Made by a program: the position numbers and the translations under genes. 64,000 bases of DNA, from positions 248,001-312,000 of the forward strand of contig CACVBU010000902.1 in the NCBI GenBank assembly GCA_902728285.1, given 5' to 3'. This document shows positions 49,042 through 61,000 of the stretch, piece by piece. This DNA comes from Clytia hemisphaerica. Its lineage: Eukaryota > Cnidaria > Hydrozoa > Leptothecata > Clytiidae. The notes beneath the pieces are model-generated. The model was not told where the DNA came from. It saw only the letters and a program-made list of their open reading frames with translations, and searched no databases. How positions within the stretch are numbered: the stretch's first letter is position 1; the number at the start of each line of letters is the position of its first letter.

Positions 49042-52000
49042 ATGGGATGTGGTGGTTCAAAACAAACCAAAGTTGTTAAATTTAAAGAGCCCACTGATGG
49101 ATCACCTTCAAATAAAGCCAAAAATCAAACATCAGCACCTTCTCCAGCAAAAGACGTAACCGCTCAACCTGAAAAATTTACCACCCCTCCGAATCCGCCC
49201 AAAATTGAAGTCAAAGATGTCAATAATAACAAACCAGAACTAACCCCCGTCATTGAGCTACCAAAAAATGAAGCAAACGTAGAACCAGTACAAGAATCAG
49301 GGGGTAACGTTGCATCTAAACTTATTGACAAAAGCAATGTAGAAGTTAAACCTATTACAGACAGTTCTGATAAAAAGTCGGAACGAAAACCTATATTAAA
49401 CGGAACTTTAGAAACTCGAAATACAGTAATCAACTCGAAAATAAGTCGTGTTTACTCACCAACAAAATTAGACAAACCGTCAGATGTGTTACGGATAATC
49501 CATTTCAACGACGTTTATAATATCGAACCAAGAGAACAGGAGCCCGTTGGAGGAGCAGCCCGCTTCGTAACTAAAGTCCGTAGTTTTGAGAATGAACCCA
49601 TGGTTTTGTTTTCAGGAGATTTACTTAACCCCTCACTTAGTAAGTTTTTAACAGTGTATATGTTTTTTTAACAGAATATCTTACATTCAATTTCGTCTGA
49701 TATCTTTTCGAAAACCTATTCTCGCTGAACTCGCTAGCCTTTTCAAGAGAATAAAGTATGAGAACCCGGCGGGGGCGGACTGACCTGGATGACTTCTCGC
49801 TGGAGTTTGAAAGGTTGACCCTGTCAGAAATGAATGTTTGTTCTAAATTTGGGACCCTCTCAGAACGAAAATTCGAAAATTTTACCTATTTTCACCCAGA
49901 AAGGTGGCAAAAATGACTTATAGTAAACAAAAGATTTTAAATTTCCACCCTGAAAATTGTCCAATATAACTAATAGTCGACCCTGTCAGGTTCACATCTT
50001 GAAAATAAGCAAATATGGGACCCTGCTAGATATCTTATGGGCTCTTATGGGACCCGGCACGTCTCCGTATCTACTTCTCTGCTTTTTAAATGCGTAAGAA
50101 GCGCTGAAACCTAACTGGATGGTCAAAAAACACTTTTCATTTGCTTATTCTCGTTTCAGTGAGCAATGTAACCAAAGGCAAACAGATGGTTCCAGTGATC
50201 AATGCTATTGGTGTTCATACTGCAGTCTATGGCAATCACGATTTTGGTAAGATTGTCACCATTGTATTCATAACGTAATATTTTATACAGAAGCTTAAAA
50301 AAGGCCGGGTGTTTACCACTAATTTTGAATTTTTAACAATAAAGCTAGTGACAAACGTCCGAACTTTTTGGGTGCTTCAGTTTAAAACATTATGTCGTGA
50401 ATATCATCCACGAATTGTACTTGTTATGTGTTTACGCCATGAATCCTTTTTTTTTGGATGCATCAATTTTGAATTTATAAAAAAGGGAAGCAGAATATTG
50501 GGAGAATTTTTTACCCATGGCGTTCTGAAATTTAGAAGGCCCTGTATTCCCCTCGTGCATTGTGTTGTTGGGGAGCTTCTTTAAGACTCGATTTTTTACT
50601 TAAATTCCGAAATTTTTCAAATCGTCATCAATCACAGGTTGCATAAATTTATATCCTTCCTTAGAGCAGAAATCTCTCCTGTGAATACCTAAGGCTTTTA
50701 ATATTACGAACTGCATGTTTTTGAGACTGAAGAAACCCGAAACACGATTTTCGTTCACTTTTCTAATTCAATTTAACTGATATATAACTGATATCGATTT
50801 AAAATGTTTACCTATATTCTTTCTGTCAGATTTTGGCGTTGACGAACTCATCGATTTCAAAAACAATACAAAGTTCCCATGGCTAATGAGTAACGTTCAA
50901 GATAAATTGACTCAAACACTTCTTGCTGATGGTGTAGAAAAAGTGGTCGCTGAATGGCACGGCCATAAGGTATGATAGTGGAGTCTCTTTAACTCAAACG
51001 AGATTTCCTTACCTCGGACAAATTTGCGTTCCCCGTGCATTGATTCTCTGTTTCTTAGATTTACGGTATAAAAGTATAGTTTGGATCTTTATGACTAGAC
51101 TATTTTTAAGTTCCCCGCGAAGAATATCCATTATTAGTGCTTTGCGACTGAATATTTTTTTCAATGTACATGTATCCATCATAAAAAAACGCTTGCTCAA
51201 ATTTAATCCGTGATTGTTGTCACTCAACTCTCTAATTCGAACCTTTCTTATTGGAATCTTTCTATAACTCGAAGTAAAATATTTGCCCGCCCCCCTCAGC
51301 TTTAAAGCTCTTTAAATTACTCTCTGTAATTCGAATCTTTCTGTTATTCGAAGAAATTTTTTTGGTCCCTTGAAGATCGAATTAGAGAGAGTCAACTGCA
51401 TACTCATCTTTAGATTGGTATCATTGGTTTGGTAGAGAAAGAATGGCTGGTCACACTTTCAGCTCTTGATGCCGATGATATCGAATATACTGATTTCATC
51501 GATTCTGGACGTGCTCTGGCTACATCACTACGCGAAGAAGAGGTATTTTATCATATTTTTTCGACAATTAGTCTATTATGTTTAACTCTTTTTTTTTAAG
51601 TCATTATATTGTTGAAGCAATCACTTTTTTTTATTTCTTCCACAGGGTTGTGAATATATTATAGCATTGACACATATGCGAGTACCAAATGATACACGAC
51701 TCTTAGAAGCTGACATTGGAATTGATTTGATTTTGGGAGGACACGACCATCATTATGAAGTGAAAGAGGTATAAAACAATAGAGCTCTAATTAAATATGT
51801 CTATATGGCCATTTCACTCTTTGTTCTAAAGTCTTTTTATCAGACTTTATTTTAAGGACTTTCAATAAATAACGCCAGTAAGGGCCGGCGGCGTAAAAAG
51901 GGCCGATACCGTATTCAAACCTCCGTCATTTTCTTCGAACAGCATGGCAACAAGGTGTTGGTGAAGAGTGGTACTGATTTCAGAGAGCTGTCCGAAATCA

Positions 52001-55000
52001 CTATCGATTTTGCAAACGGCAACAAGGTGAAAACGAAACGACATGAGATTAACGCTGATATTGAAGAAAATGAAGAGATTAAAAAAGAGTGCGAGAAATA
52101 CATGGGTATGTATATATGTATGATTTTTGATACCATATTTTTTCGAATAAACGCCCTCCCAAAAGAGGGGTGTTTATTCGAGGTGCTGTGTAAAAAAAGG
52201 GGGCGCTGCGTTTTTTTAATTTCTCGACTCTAACTCTTAGATCGAATTTATACTAGTTTTTAGCTTTTTCTCTTGGTATTAGTATCAAAACTACTTTGAT
52301 AGTAATATATCACTAATAGATTCCTTCAATACTGTATCAAAATGGCCATAAAAAGTCACAAGGTTAAAATAAAACGTCCCTCTTAAGAGAGGGCGTTTAT
52401 TACAAGTAATACAGTATTGTAAAAAAATTATGACAATTTTATAATTGTTCGCTGGTATATGTTTATCCGAACCGGAGTGCAAAGGTAGAGTATTATGCTA
52501 CGGTGCGAAAAATCGTGATTAAAATCCCTGACCAGGTTATACCAAAGACTTCGTACTTAGTGGAGCAATCGAAGGAGAGTGGTGTCCTCTTCTACCTTTG
52601 GGTAGATAGCTATCGAAAGAGTAGCCTTCGTTTCGCCCCCGATTGTGGTCACAGGCTTACATGCTACTTTTCTGGTGACTCTAGGTGGAGCCTTGGGTTT
52701 AATTCTTTGTTATTTCATTTTTTTCCAGTGATCCTTGGTCAAAAGATGGAAGAAGAGTTAGGTTTGATGCATGTTGATCTGGATGGACGATTTTCAACTG
52801 TCCGAACTAAAGAATCGAATCTAGGTAAATGTTACCTTCATTTTCAATTTCAATAATGTTTGTGTCTTTACATTTTGTTCATATCACTTCTTGACGCCCA
52901 GTTTTGCAATTTTTCCGTATGATGAAAACCCGTCTAGCTCATATACCATTTACCAAATACTGTTTTTCTGCATCTACGTCTTGCTATCACGAGGAATTTA
53001 GGTTAACTGGGCTAGGAAACCAAACATTTATTATGATTTGCGATCAGATTGACAAAGCATAGTTTTTATACAAAGAATGTAAATTCAAGGTGCCAAAACC
53101 TAAAAGCTAGATTACAGTCTTTGAAATGTTATAACACGTCATATTTCAGAATATTCAAGGTTTCAGCTCTCAAGATTCCAGCTCTCTCAAGATTCACTCG
53201 TTCACCCTGCTCTTGCGTTGAATGGTCAATGAAGACCCTGAAAAAAGTTTACTTTACTGTTTAACAAAATTCAACACTTCATTTTTGTAGAACTCTTTAA
53301 GTTTCATGCGAACATGAGAAATGAAGTTTTGAATTTTTGTTATAAGGCTCCTTCTAGTAGAGCACTTCTAGTTGTTGCTGTTTTAACACACAACTTTGAC
53401 CTTATTTGATACTTTACTCTTTTTATTTTTTTTATATCAGGAAATTTCATCACCGACATTATGCGAGCTGCGACACAAACCGACATTGCGTTCTTGAATA
53501 GCGGTAGCTTACGTTCTGATTGCATTCGTCCAACTGGTCCATTCAAAATGAAGGTAGTTAATGATGAAATTTTTCTCTCTTTCTTTTATATTACCTTATC
53601 GGTCCTTTTTACGCCGGCCCCATTTACGCCGGCCCTTATTACGCCACAGCCTAATTTTGGGCTTGCGCCAAATAAGGCCGTAAATAACGTCAAAATTTGT
53701 TAGAATGGCTCTTTATGCTTCAATTTACATTTAAAATATCATTTTTCAGTAGTAAACTGTGAAAAATTCCATTGAAAATCACTGATTTTTGCAAAATTTT
53801 AGATATGGAGTAAAACAATGGATAATTTTTCGTCTTCGAATTTTACATAAAATCCTTAAAATAGAGAAAAATGGTCAAAAGTTAACGCCACTGTTAAGTA
53901 AAATTTGTAAAATTTTGGCCCTTTTAACACCGGCCCTTTTAACGCCGGCCCTTTTAACGCCGGCCCTTATTACGCCAAGAGTCTAAAAATAACACCAATA
54001 AGGGCTGTAAAAAGGGCCGATAAGGTATTCCAATACAGTGGAGTCTCTATAACTCGAACCCGCACGGGAAGCACGAATTTGTTCGAATTGAAGAGACTCT
54101 ACTGTAGTATTATTTTGACGACCTGAATCTAACATTACTGCCTTAAAAATTAAGATTCTTGAAAGGAAATTATACAACAGCTGATTGGTCGCGCCATATT
54201 GAAAAGGAAAAACTAGAAAAGGTATATAATTTCGTGCAGTCATTCATTGAAGTGGTGGATTCCTTAAGCGTAAAAAATTGATCGGTCGTAAAAATTCCTC
54301 AGTAAAAGATTTTCTCACAAAGGGATTTTTTTGTCACTTTTTACCAATTAATTTTCTACTGTAAATGTATCACGAATTTTGAAATACTACGAGTTTTAAG
54401 TTAATTTCATACTCGAAGCTTCAAGACGTCCAGCTTGAAATACTGTACGTTTTAAATAATGGATTATTACTTTAAGCGTACAAACTTTCGCGAACAGAAA
54501 CTTTTGCGATTTTCGCGAATTTTAGCCCTTTTCGCGAAAGTAAATGTCTTTGAAAATTCTTGGAAGGGCCATTCGCGAAAGTTTATGCTCGCGAAAAATT
54601 CTTGAAAAAAATATCTGTAAAACTTCAAACTTTTAATAAAATGTAACATTTATGGCAATTTCTAGCCTGTTAAAGCCTAATGATTCAAAAGACAAAAGTT
54701 CCAAGCCTATTAAAGAAGTATTTGTCCATTTTTTCACGTGAAGATTTTGATTTTTACGTCTTGATTCGCGAACAATTATGCTCGCGAAAAAGATTTTTCC
54801 GTCAAATTCGCGAAAGTATATGTTTTTAAATTTCGTGATTTTTCGACCTCGCGAAAATTTCTGCTCGCGAAAGTTTGTACACCTAAAGTATTTGTTTATG
54901 TTCTGTTTTTTTCCATAGGATTTGGTATCTGTATTACCGATGGTTGATATGCTGGTTGTCATTAAAATGACTGGTACGTTCGTTATTATTTTGTGTGTCG

Positions 55001-58000
55001 ACTCTCTAATTCGATATTCATGGGACCATAAGTTTTCTTTGACTTACAGAGAATATATTAAACCATTTTACAACCAGCGCTGTGGGGACCAATATTTTAG
55101 TTCAAATTACAGCAAGATTCGAATAATAGAGGCATAATAACAAAGCAGCGCTTGCCGAGTGGCCAAGGTATCAGCGTTTCAATAAAATGACATGAGTACT
55201 CTATGCTAATTTGTCATTCATTCATGTCTGAGAAGAAAAGCTTTGCTACTGTTTTAAAGCTTATTTAGTTTTATTATTAGTGGTTGCATTTGATACTTCT
55301 CTCTCAAATTTTCGGAACGAATAACTTACTCATAACTATTTTTCTTTCGTTTTAGGTCAACAGGTCATTGAAGCGCTGGAAAATTCCGTATCGCAATATC
55401 CAAAGTTCGAAGGAAGATTTTTACAGGTTTGTAAGCCTCTTAGGAAATTTTCCAATTTCATTGTTAAAGCAACATATCTCATGAGAAAATGCTATTTGAA
55501 TATGGACGTTATCATTTTTAAAGTGCCACTGGAATTAGGTAGGTAGGGGCGCTTAGTTGGGGGGTGAATATGCATATGCAATCAAAAAATTATTGAAAAT
55601 TTGAATTTATTACTGAATGATGACAATATAGCGCTTTTAGAAATAACATCATAATTTTTAGTGATAACCTGTTGATAATTTTCATACAAAAAATATTTTT
55701 ATTCTAACATTTCATATTAATTATGTTCAACAGGTTTCTGGTATTCGATTTGCTTTTGATCCTGACCAACCAGAAGGTGAACGAGTTGTGAAAGATACAG
55801 TCATGGTTCACGATAATATACCTATCAACCTCGAATATGTAAGAATTTTTTAATATTTATGTCACTTTTATAGTAGTTCAATCCCTGGACCAAGTTACTC
55901 AATGTCGACCAAGCAAAATATTATGGTCGGAGTTTTTTTGAAATTGGTACCCGCGGAGAGAACGCTAGATCTAGTTTTGCATGTACACTAATGATGTAGC
56001 GCCGTTTGTCGTTAGGTAAAGTTTCAATCACTACAATGACTTCTTTGCGGGTACCAACTTTCAAAAATCTTCGATCAAAGATGGCGGATATAGTTTAGTC
56101 CAGGGATATATAAAGGTCAGTGAGTTCAACCCTAAGATATTCATTTTCGACATTTCTGAACCATCCTGCTGGCTTGGTATATAAGTCCGAGATTCAAACA
56201 TTCCAATCCTATGCGGTAAATTGTACATTATGATAAATGATTTTGTAATTTGGGATTAAATTCTTGCAAATTAGTGAACTGTGACTAGCAGATAGATATT
56301 ATAGCAGCGTTGGTCTTTATCGCCAGATATCGAGCCATGATTTTGCAGTCATTGAATTGATTTTTCATGAACAAACAATCATTTTCACTTTACTAGTAGC
56401 TCCTTTTTCTTCAGTGTAATAACCAGCACTGCATGGATACTGTGTGGAAGATTCCGTTTTTTGCGGACAATAATTATTTTGCACCATTGGGAGTTTAGTT
56501 TAATTTCACTGATAGACTGACTCTTTTTTTTTCTTATTTGACAGGAATATAAAGTGGTAACCAAAGAATACTTAGCGCGTGGTAAAGATGGCTTCGATGT
56601 ACTCAAAGATTGTCCTGTTTTGGTATGTTTTTAACAAAATGGTCTCCAAAATATACCATGTCCGAACCTTTATTGACCGTAATTATCAATCAAATTCTCA
56701 TCTGCATATAGATATTTTTTGGGACGACCAGCTCTAAACAGGCCCAAACTTTGAATAATAATCTCCCTCACTTTGTTACTACTCGCAGATTCATTTATTC
56801 ATTGAATTTTGTAAAGTAAAAATAGACTCTAAATAAGTTTGACTTTATCGACATGGAAATTTACCGTGGCTTCACGAGAGTACGTTTGGCTACGTTTTGG
56901 AAGATTCTTCTCCCATCAAATATTCTCATCATACGAATGTATTCGCACCATTAGGTTGATGCGGAGAATGGACCAGTACTTTTGTCCATCGTTGAAAACC
57001 ACTTTGAATCCATTCGTATTTACAAAGGAAAGAGGAAGAGTGTTTCTGGCCATCGACAGAGTATCACTGTGTATGTTGTTCTATCTTTTTCTCGTATTTT
57101 TCAGTCTATCACCCCCTTCTCACAGACCCGGTAGGATTTTTCAGGCAGTGGGGGTAAAAATAACGGACTGAAACTCGATGGGAATTGATTTCCATGTTTT
57201 TTATGGCTGGAGATTAAAATCCATTGTTTTCAAGTCAGAAAACTCAGTGTGGATGGTAAAAAGAGCATGATATTTTGCAGTGAGGATTGATTCATTTGAT
57301 TGTTTTCGGTGGGGACAAAAATTGGAGTATAATTTTCCACTGGGGACGTCATTTTGGTTAATTTTTCTAGTGGAAAATGTTCCCAGTAGGTTTGTGAGAA
57401 CGGGGTGTTTTCTGCTTCGTCATCTCTTTTAAATAGATAAGAAGGGAGTCTAAGTTGAGTTTGCTATCTACTGACTGGGCCTCCTTAGGATGGACTATTT
57501 TAGATCAATTTATTCAGCCCCCCCTTCGTATCTTTAAGGTATGGTCTTTCCACTTTGTTACCTTTTCAACGTTCATATCAACCAGTTTTATTAATTTTGA
57601 TTTGTTATTTACTGCACGTGTTGTTTAAGAAACTGATTCTCATTTTGTAAAAATTTGGATAATAGGTGTACAAAAATCATTAAAAAGTAATTGAGTATGT
57701 AAGGGTTAAATTACGAAAACCAAAAATCGATTCCCTCAAAGGGTCATAAATTCTTGAAATTTGGACTAAAATTTGAAAATTTAGGCTAAAACTTTATAGA
57801 AATGGTCTCTCTAAGGAGGGCAAAAACGTCAAAATATGGACAAATTTTTGAAATTCGGCCGTGTACCCCCGCCGGGGGATTGAACCTTTGTGATTTAACT
57901 TTAAAATTCCTTTTTCAGAAAACACGACGAGCAACAGACATTCATGGAAAAACAAAGAAGTCGTTTATCACCTCAGGTTAGTTTTCATGATAAATGATAT

Positions 58001-61000
58001 ATTTAACATCAATGCCTTACTTTTAATATTCTCTCAACTAAGGAGGAACGATAAAAATATACTACCCTGAAACAAATAACAAGTTAAGAACATTTTTAGG
58101 CTTAAAACTCTAAAAGTAAAAAATAACATCCAAAGCCTTCAAAAGTTATCGATGTTATTATAAAAAACCTGTACAGGTTTGTATCATTTTTAGTCAAAGA
58201 AATAAGAGCGAATCAACATGATCCAACCATAGTCACAAGAAAATTCCATGGAATTTTCTTGTGACTATGATCCAACAGGACATTTTAATCTTCCTTAAAC
58301 AATCATCTTCATTTTCTTTTACTCCCGAGGGGGGGGGGTACTAGGGTTGCGAGCTGACGGGGGGGGGGGGGCCGCCCGACTTTCGAACTTTGGACCCTTT
58401 GTTTTGGGAATTTTACGACCCTTAGCGGGACAAATTCGACCAATTCGAATCAATTCGAATTCTATCAAAAGTTACGGCCTTTTTTGTTTCTGCTGCCGAT
58501 TTTATTCAGACAGACTTTGGATGATGTCGATTACGGTCGATCACTGTCAATTACTGTCAATTTTCCTTTTTATTGACAGGTTGAAGGAAGAATCAGACTG
58601 AAAGGAGATCCTGAAGTGGTAAGACTGACGGACTGACTTTTAAGGACAATGATTATTCACAAAACTTGAAAAATGTAGAAGAAGAAAATGAACTTTAACA
58701 AGAATTAGTGCGCACTAAGAAAGAAAGTGGCCGGGTAGCTCAGTTGGTAGATCGTTCGCCTTACAATATAACGCTTGTGGGTTCGATCCCCGGTCACCGC
58801 CAACTCAATGATTGAGTCCATTAGATTAGGTAATCTGAACTAGGCTCTAGCGCAAAAAAAAAGGAGGAGATAGGCTCCCTCACTTCTGGCTCCGCCGACA
58901 GCCAGCAGATGATCATAGTTACTTTCTTAAAAAAATAAGAACTGAGAATCAGTCCAAACTACCTTGCTTATAATGCGAATCAAGTGTTCTTCTTCGATGC
59001 TTTTAAATCTCATTAAGAAAAATCATAATCTCGTCAGAACGTAAATTTGACTGTGTCCATGTCTCACAACGTTCACAACGTCCATTTAACGTTAGATTAA
59101 CGTTGAAACAACGTTGTGTGCCAGTTGGGGTTCTTTATTTTCTAAATGTTCCTGTCTCAATTTTTTCACCAGCTATCTCCTACTTTCGTCCGCCGTAAAT
59201 CCAAACTTCGTGCTATCACGCCCGCCCTAAACCAAGGCGTATCAACTGGTACGTTAGGCGCTATCTCCGAAGACGAAGGAGGCGTACAGAGTGGTGAGAG
59301 CATAGTAATTCAATCGGTTGAGGGCGGAGAAAATGCAGAGCCAGGCGTTGTGGCGGTCGATTCTAAAGAAGAGATGGCGGAAGAAGTGGATGATGAAGAT
59401 GATTCGGATATCGAGTCGGTCATGACTCATGATGATAATCTCGTAAGCATGTTTTTTTTTACTGGAGCCTTGTTTACTTGTACATGATTCACTTGTAAAT
59501 TCAAAATTATAAGTTCTCGTACTTGCACCAATAGGAAACCTCATAAGAAGTTTAGGGCTGTTTATATTGAGACGGGCTGGCCCGGCTAGGTGAGGCGGGA
59601 TGGATTTTCGTACGTTACGTCACAGTTTTTGACGAATCGAATGGCTAAAAACAGATCACGTGATGTTCGAAAATTTATCCTAGTTCACCTAGCCGTGTCA
59701 GCCCGCCTCCGTATGAGCAGCCCCTAAGCGGGAACACGTTTTTGTTTATTGAATTATAAATAATGATTTGTAATGATAATGTATACTATTTTCGAATGAA
59801 GTTAATGTGTTTTATTTCAATACTAATAGTTTCACGTCGTGGAGACGATCATCAGTTGAAAAAAATAAATAATGTTAATGATAATGATGATGTAAAAACA
59901 ATTAGATTTTTATCGATTTTCAAATGTAGGAACAAATTAATGATGATGACCGAATGAGAATGTGGGAAGCTGTTGGCATTGATGATGCTGATAAAGTTTG
60001 TATCTTTTTTATTTCTAATTTTTATTTTAAGTGGAGAGAGGCGGTACACTAATATTTTCATTAAAATTGAGACGCATAAGCTTCACTTTTGTTTTTTGTC
60101 AACTTTGAAATCTAGATTTTTGGCTGGGAACCCCCTTAACAAAAAATGAAACTTCCATGCCTTAAATTTCTTTTACAAAGCTTGGGTGGGAGCAGCTTGT
60201 ATGATTATTTCCATTTTTAAGTGTTCACATCAGCGAGATTACCAGGAACAGATAATCATTTGAATTGGATCTTTGACTAAAGGAAATACCTACCCGAATT
60301 CCCCCTCTTTGACAAATTATGACACATGACTTTTCGGAATTACTTAACGGTCAATCCTTAGGAACCATTTCAAAATTTTATCGTACTAAAAGAAGATGTT
60401 TTGGGTGAATCAGAGAGATCAGTCGAAGTCATTGAGGGCAATTCAGTCACTCAGTCACTTAGTCAACCGGTCATCCAGTCAGTTGCGCAATCAAAGGGCA
60501 ATTGAAGTCAGAAAAAGTGTAAATCCTATCGAGTCCAATCGACTAGGTTATTGACTTTGATTGACCCGTGGGTTCACCAACTGACGGTATGTGCGGCGCA
60601 AAGATTGACTTTTAGAATCGCACCCTTAAAGTGTATTTCTGCTATCTAGAAAATCATACCCTTAACCGTCGCACATACCAGTCGGCCAAATTTCCTGACT
60701 TCCCCCTGCTGAATTTCTAAATCTTCCATAAAAATCAACATTGAATACAAAAATATCTATCTCATCATCATTTTGTTAGTTATCAGAGATTGTCCATGGA
60801 AGAACCTTGGATTTCAAATTTTGGATCATGGAAAAGACAATCCTTCATTATGCTGCCCAACACAATTCGGTGAAAGTATGTTCTCAACGATTTTCTGAAA
60901 TAATTAGAACAATTTAAGGCTTTTCGAGAAAATGGTGAACATTAGAACATTTTAATAAAATTTTTAGGCTAAAAACTCAAAAAGTTATAAAAGATTTTGG

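Noticed and set aside
55147..55180. tRNA-like GCCGAGTGGCCAAGG motif
   Set aside because: Only an A-box-like half; no B-box follows at tRNA spacing.
57932..57976. Shortened exon 14 with an acceptor at 57931
   Set aside because: Proposed first to keep phase, but exon 13 (56955-57070), using the GTATGT donor, supplies the conserved DAENGP segment and makes the first acceptor (57918) fit exactly.
58727..58803. Functional tRNA-Val gene
   Set aside because: Promoter boxes are good but acceptor and anticodon stems mismatch and an A-tailed body follows.
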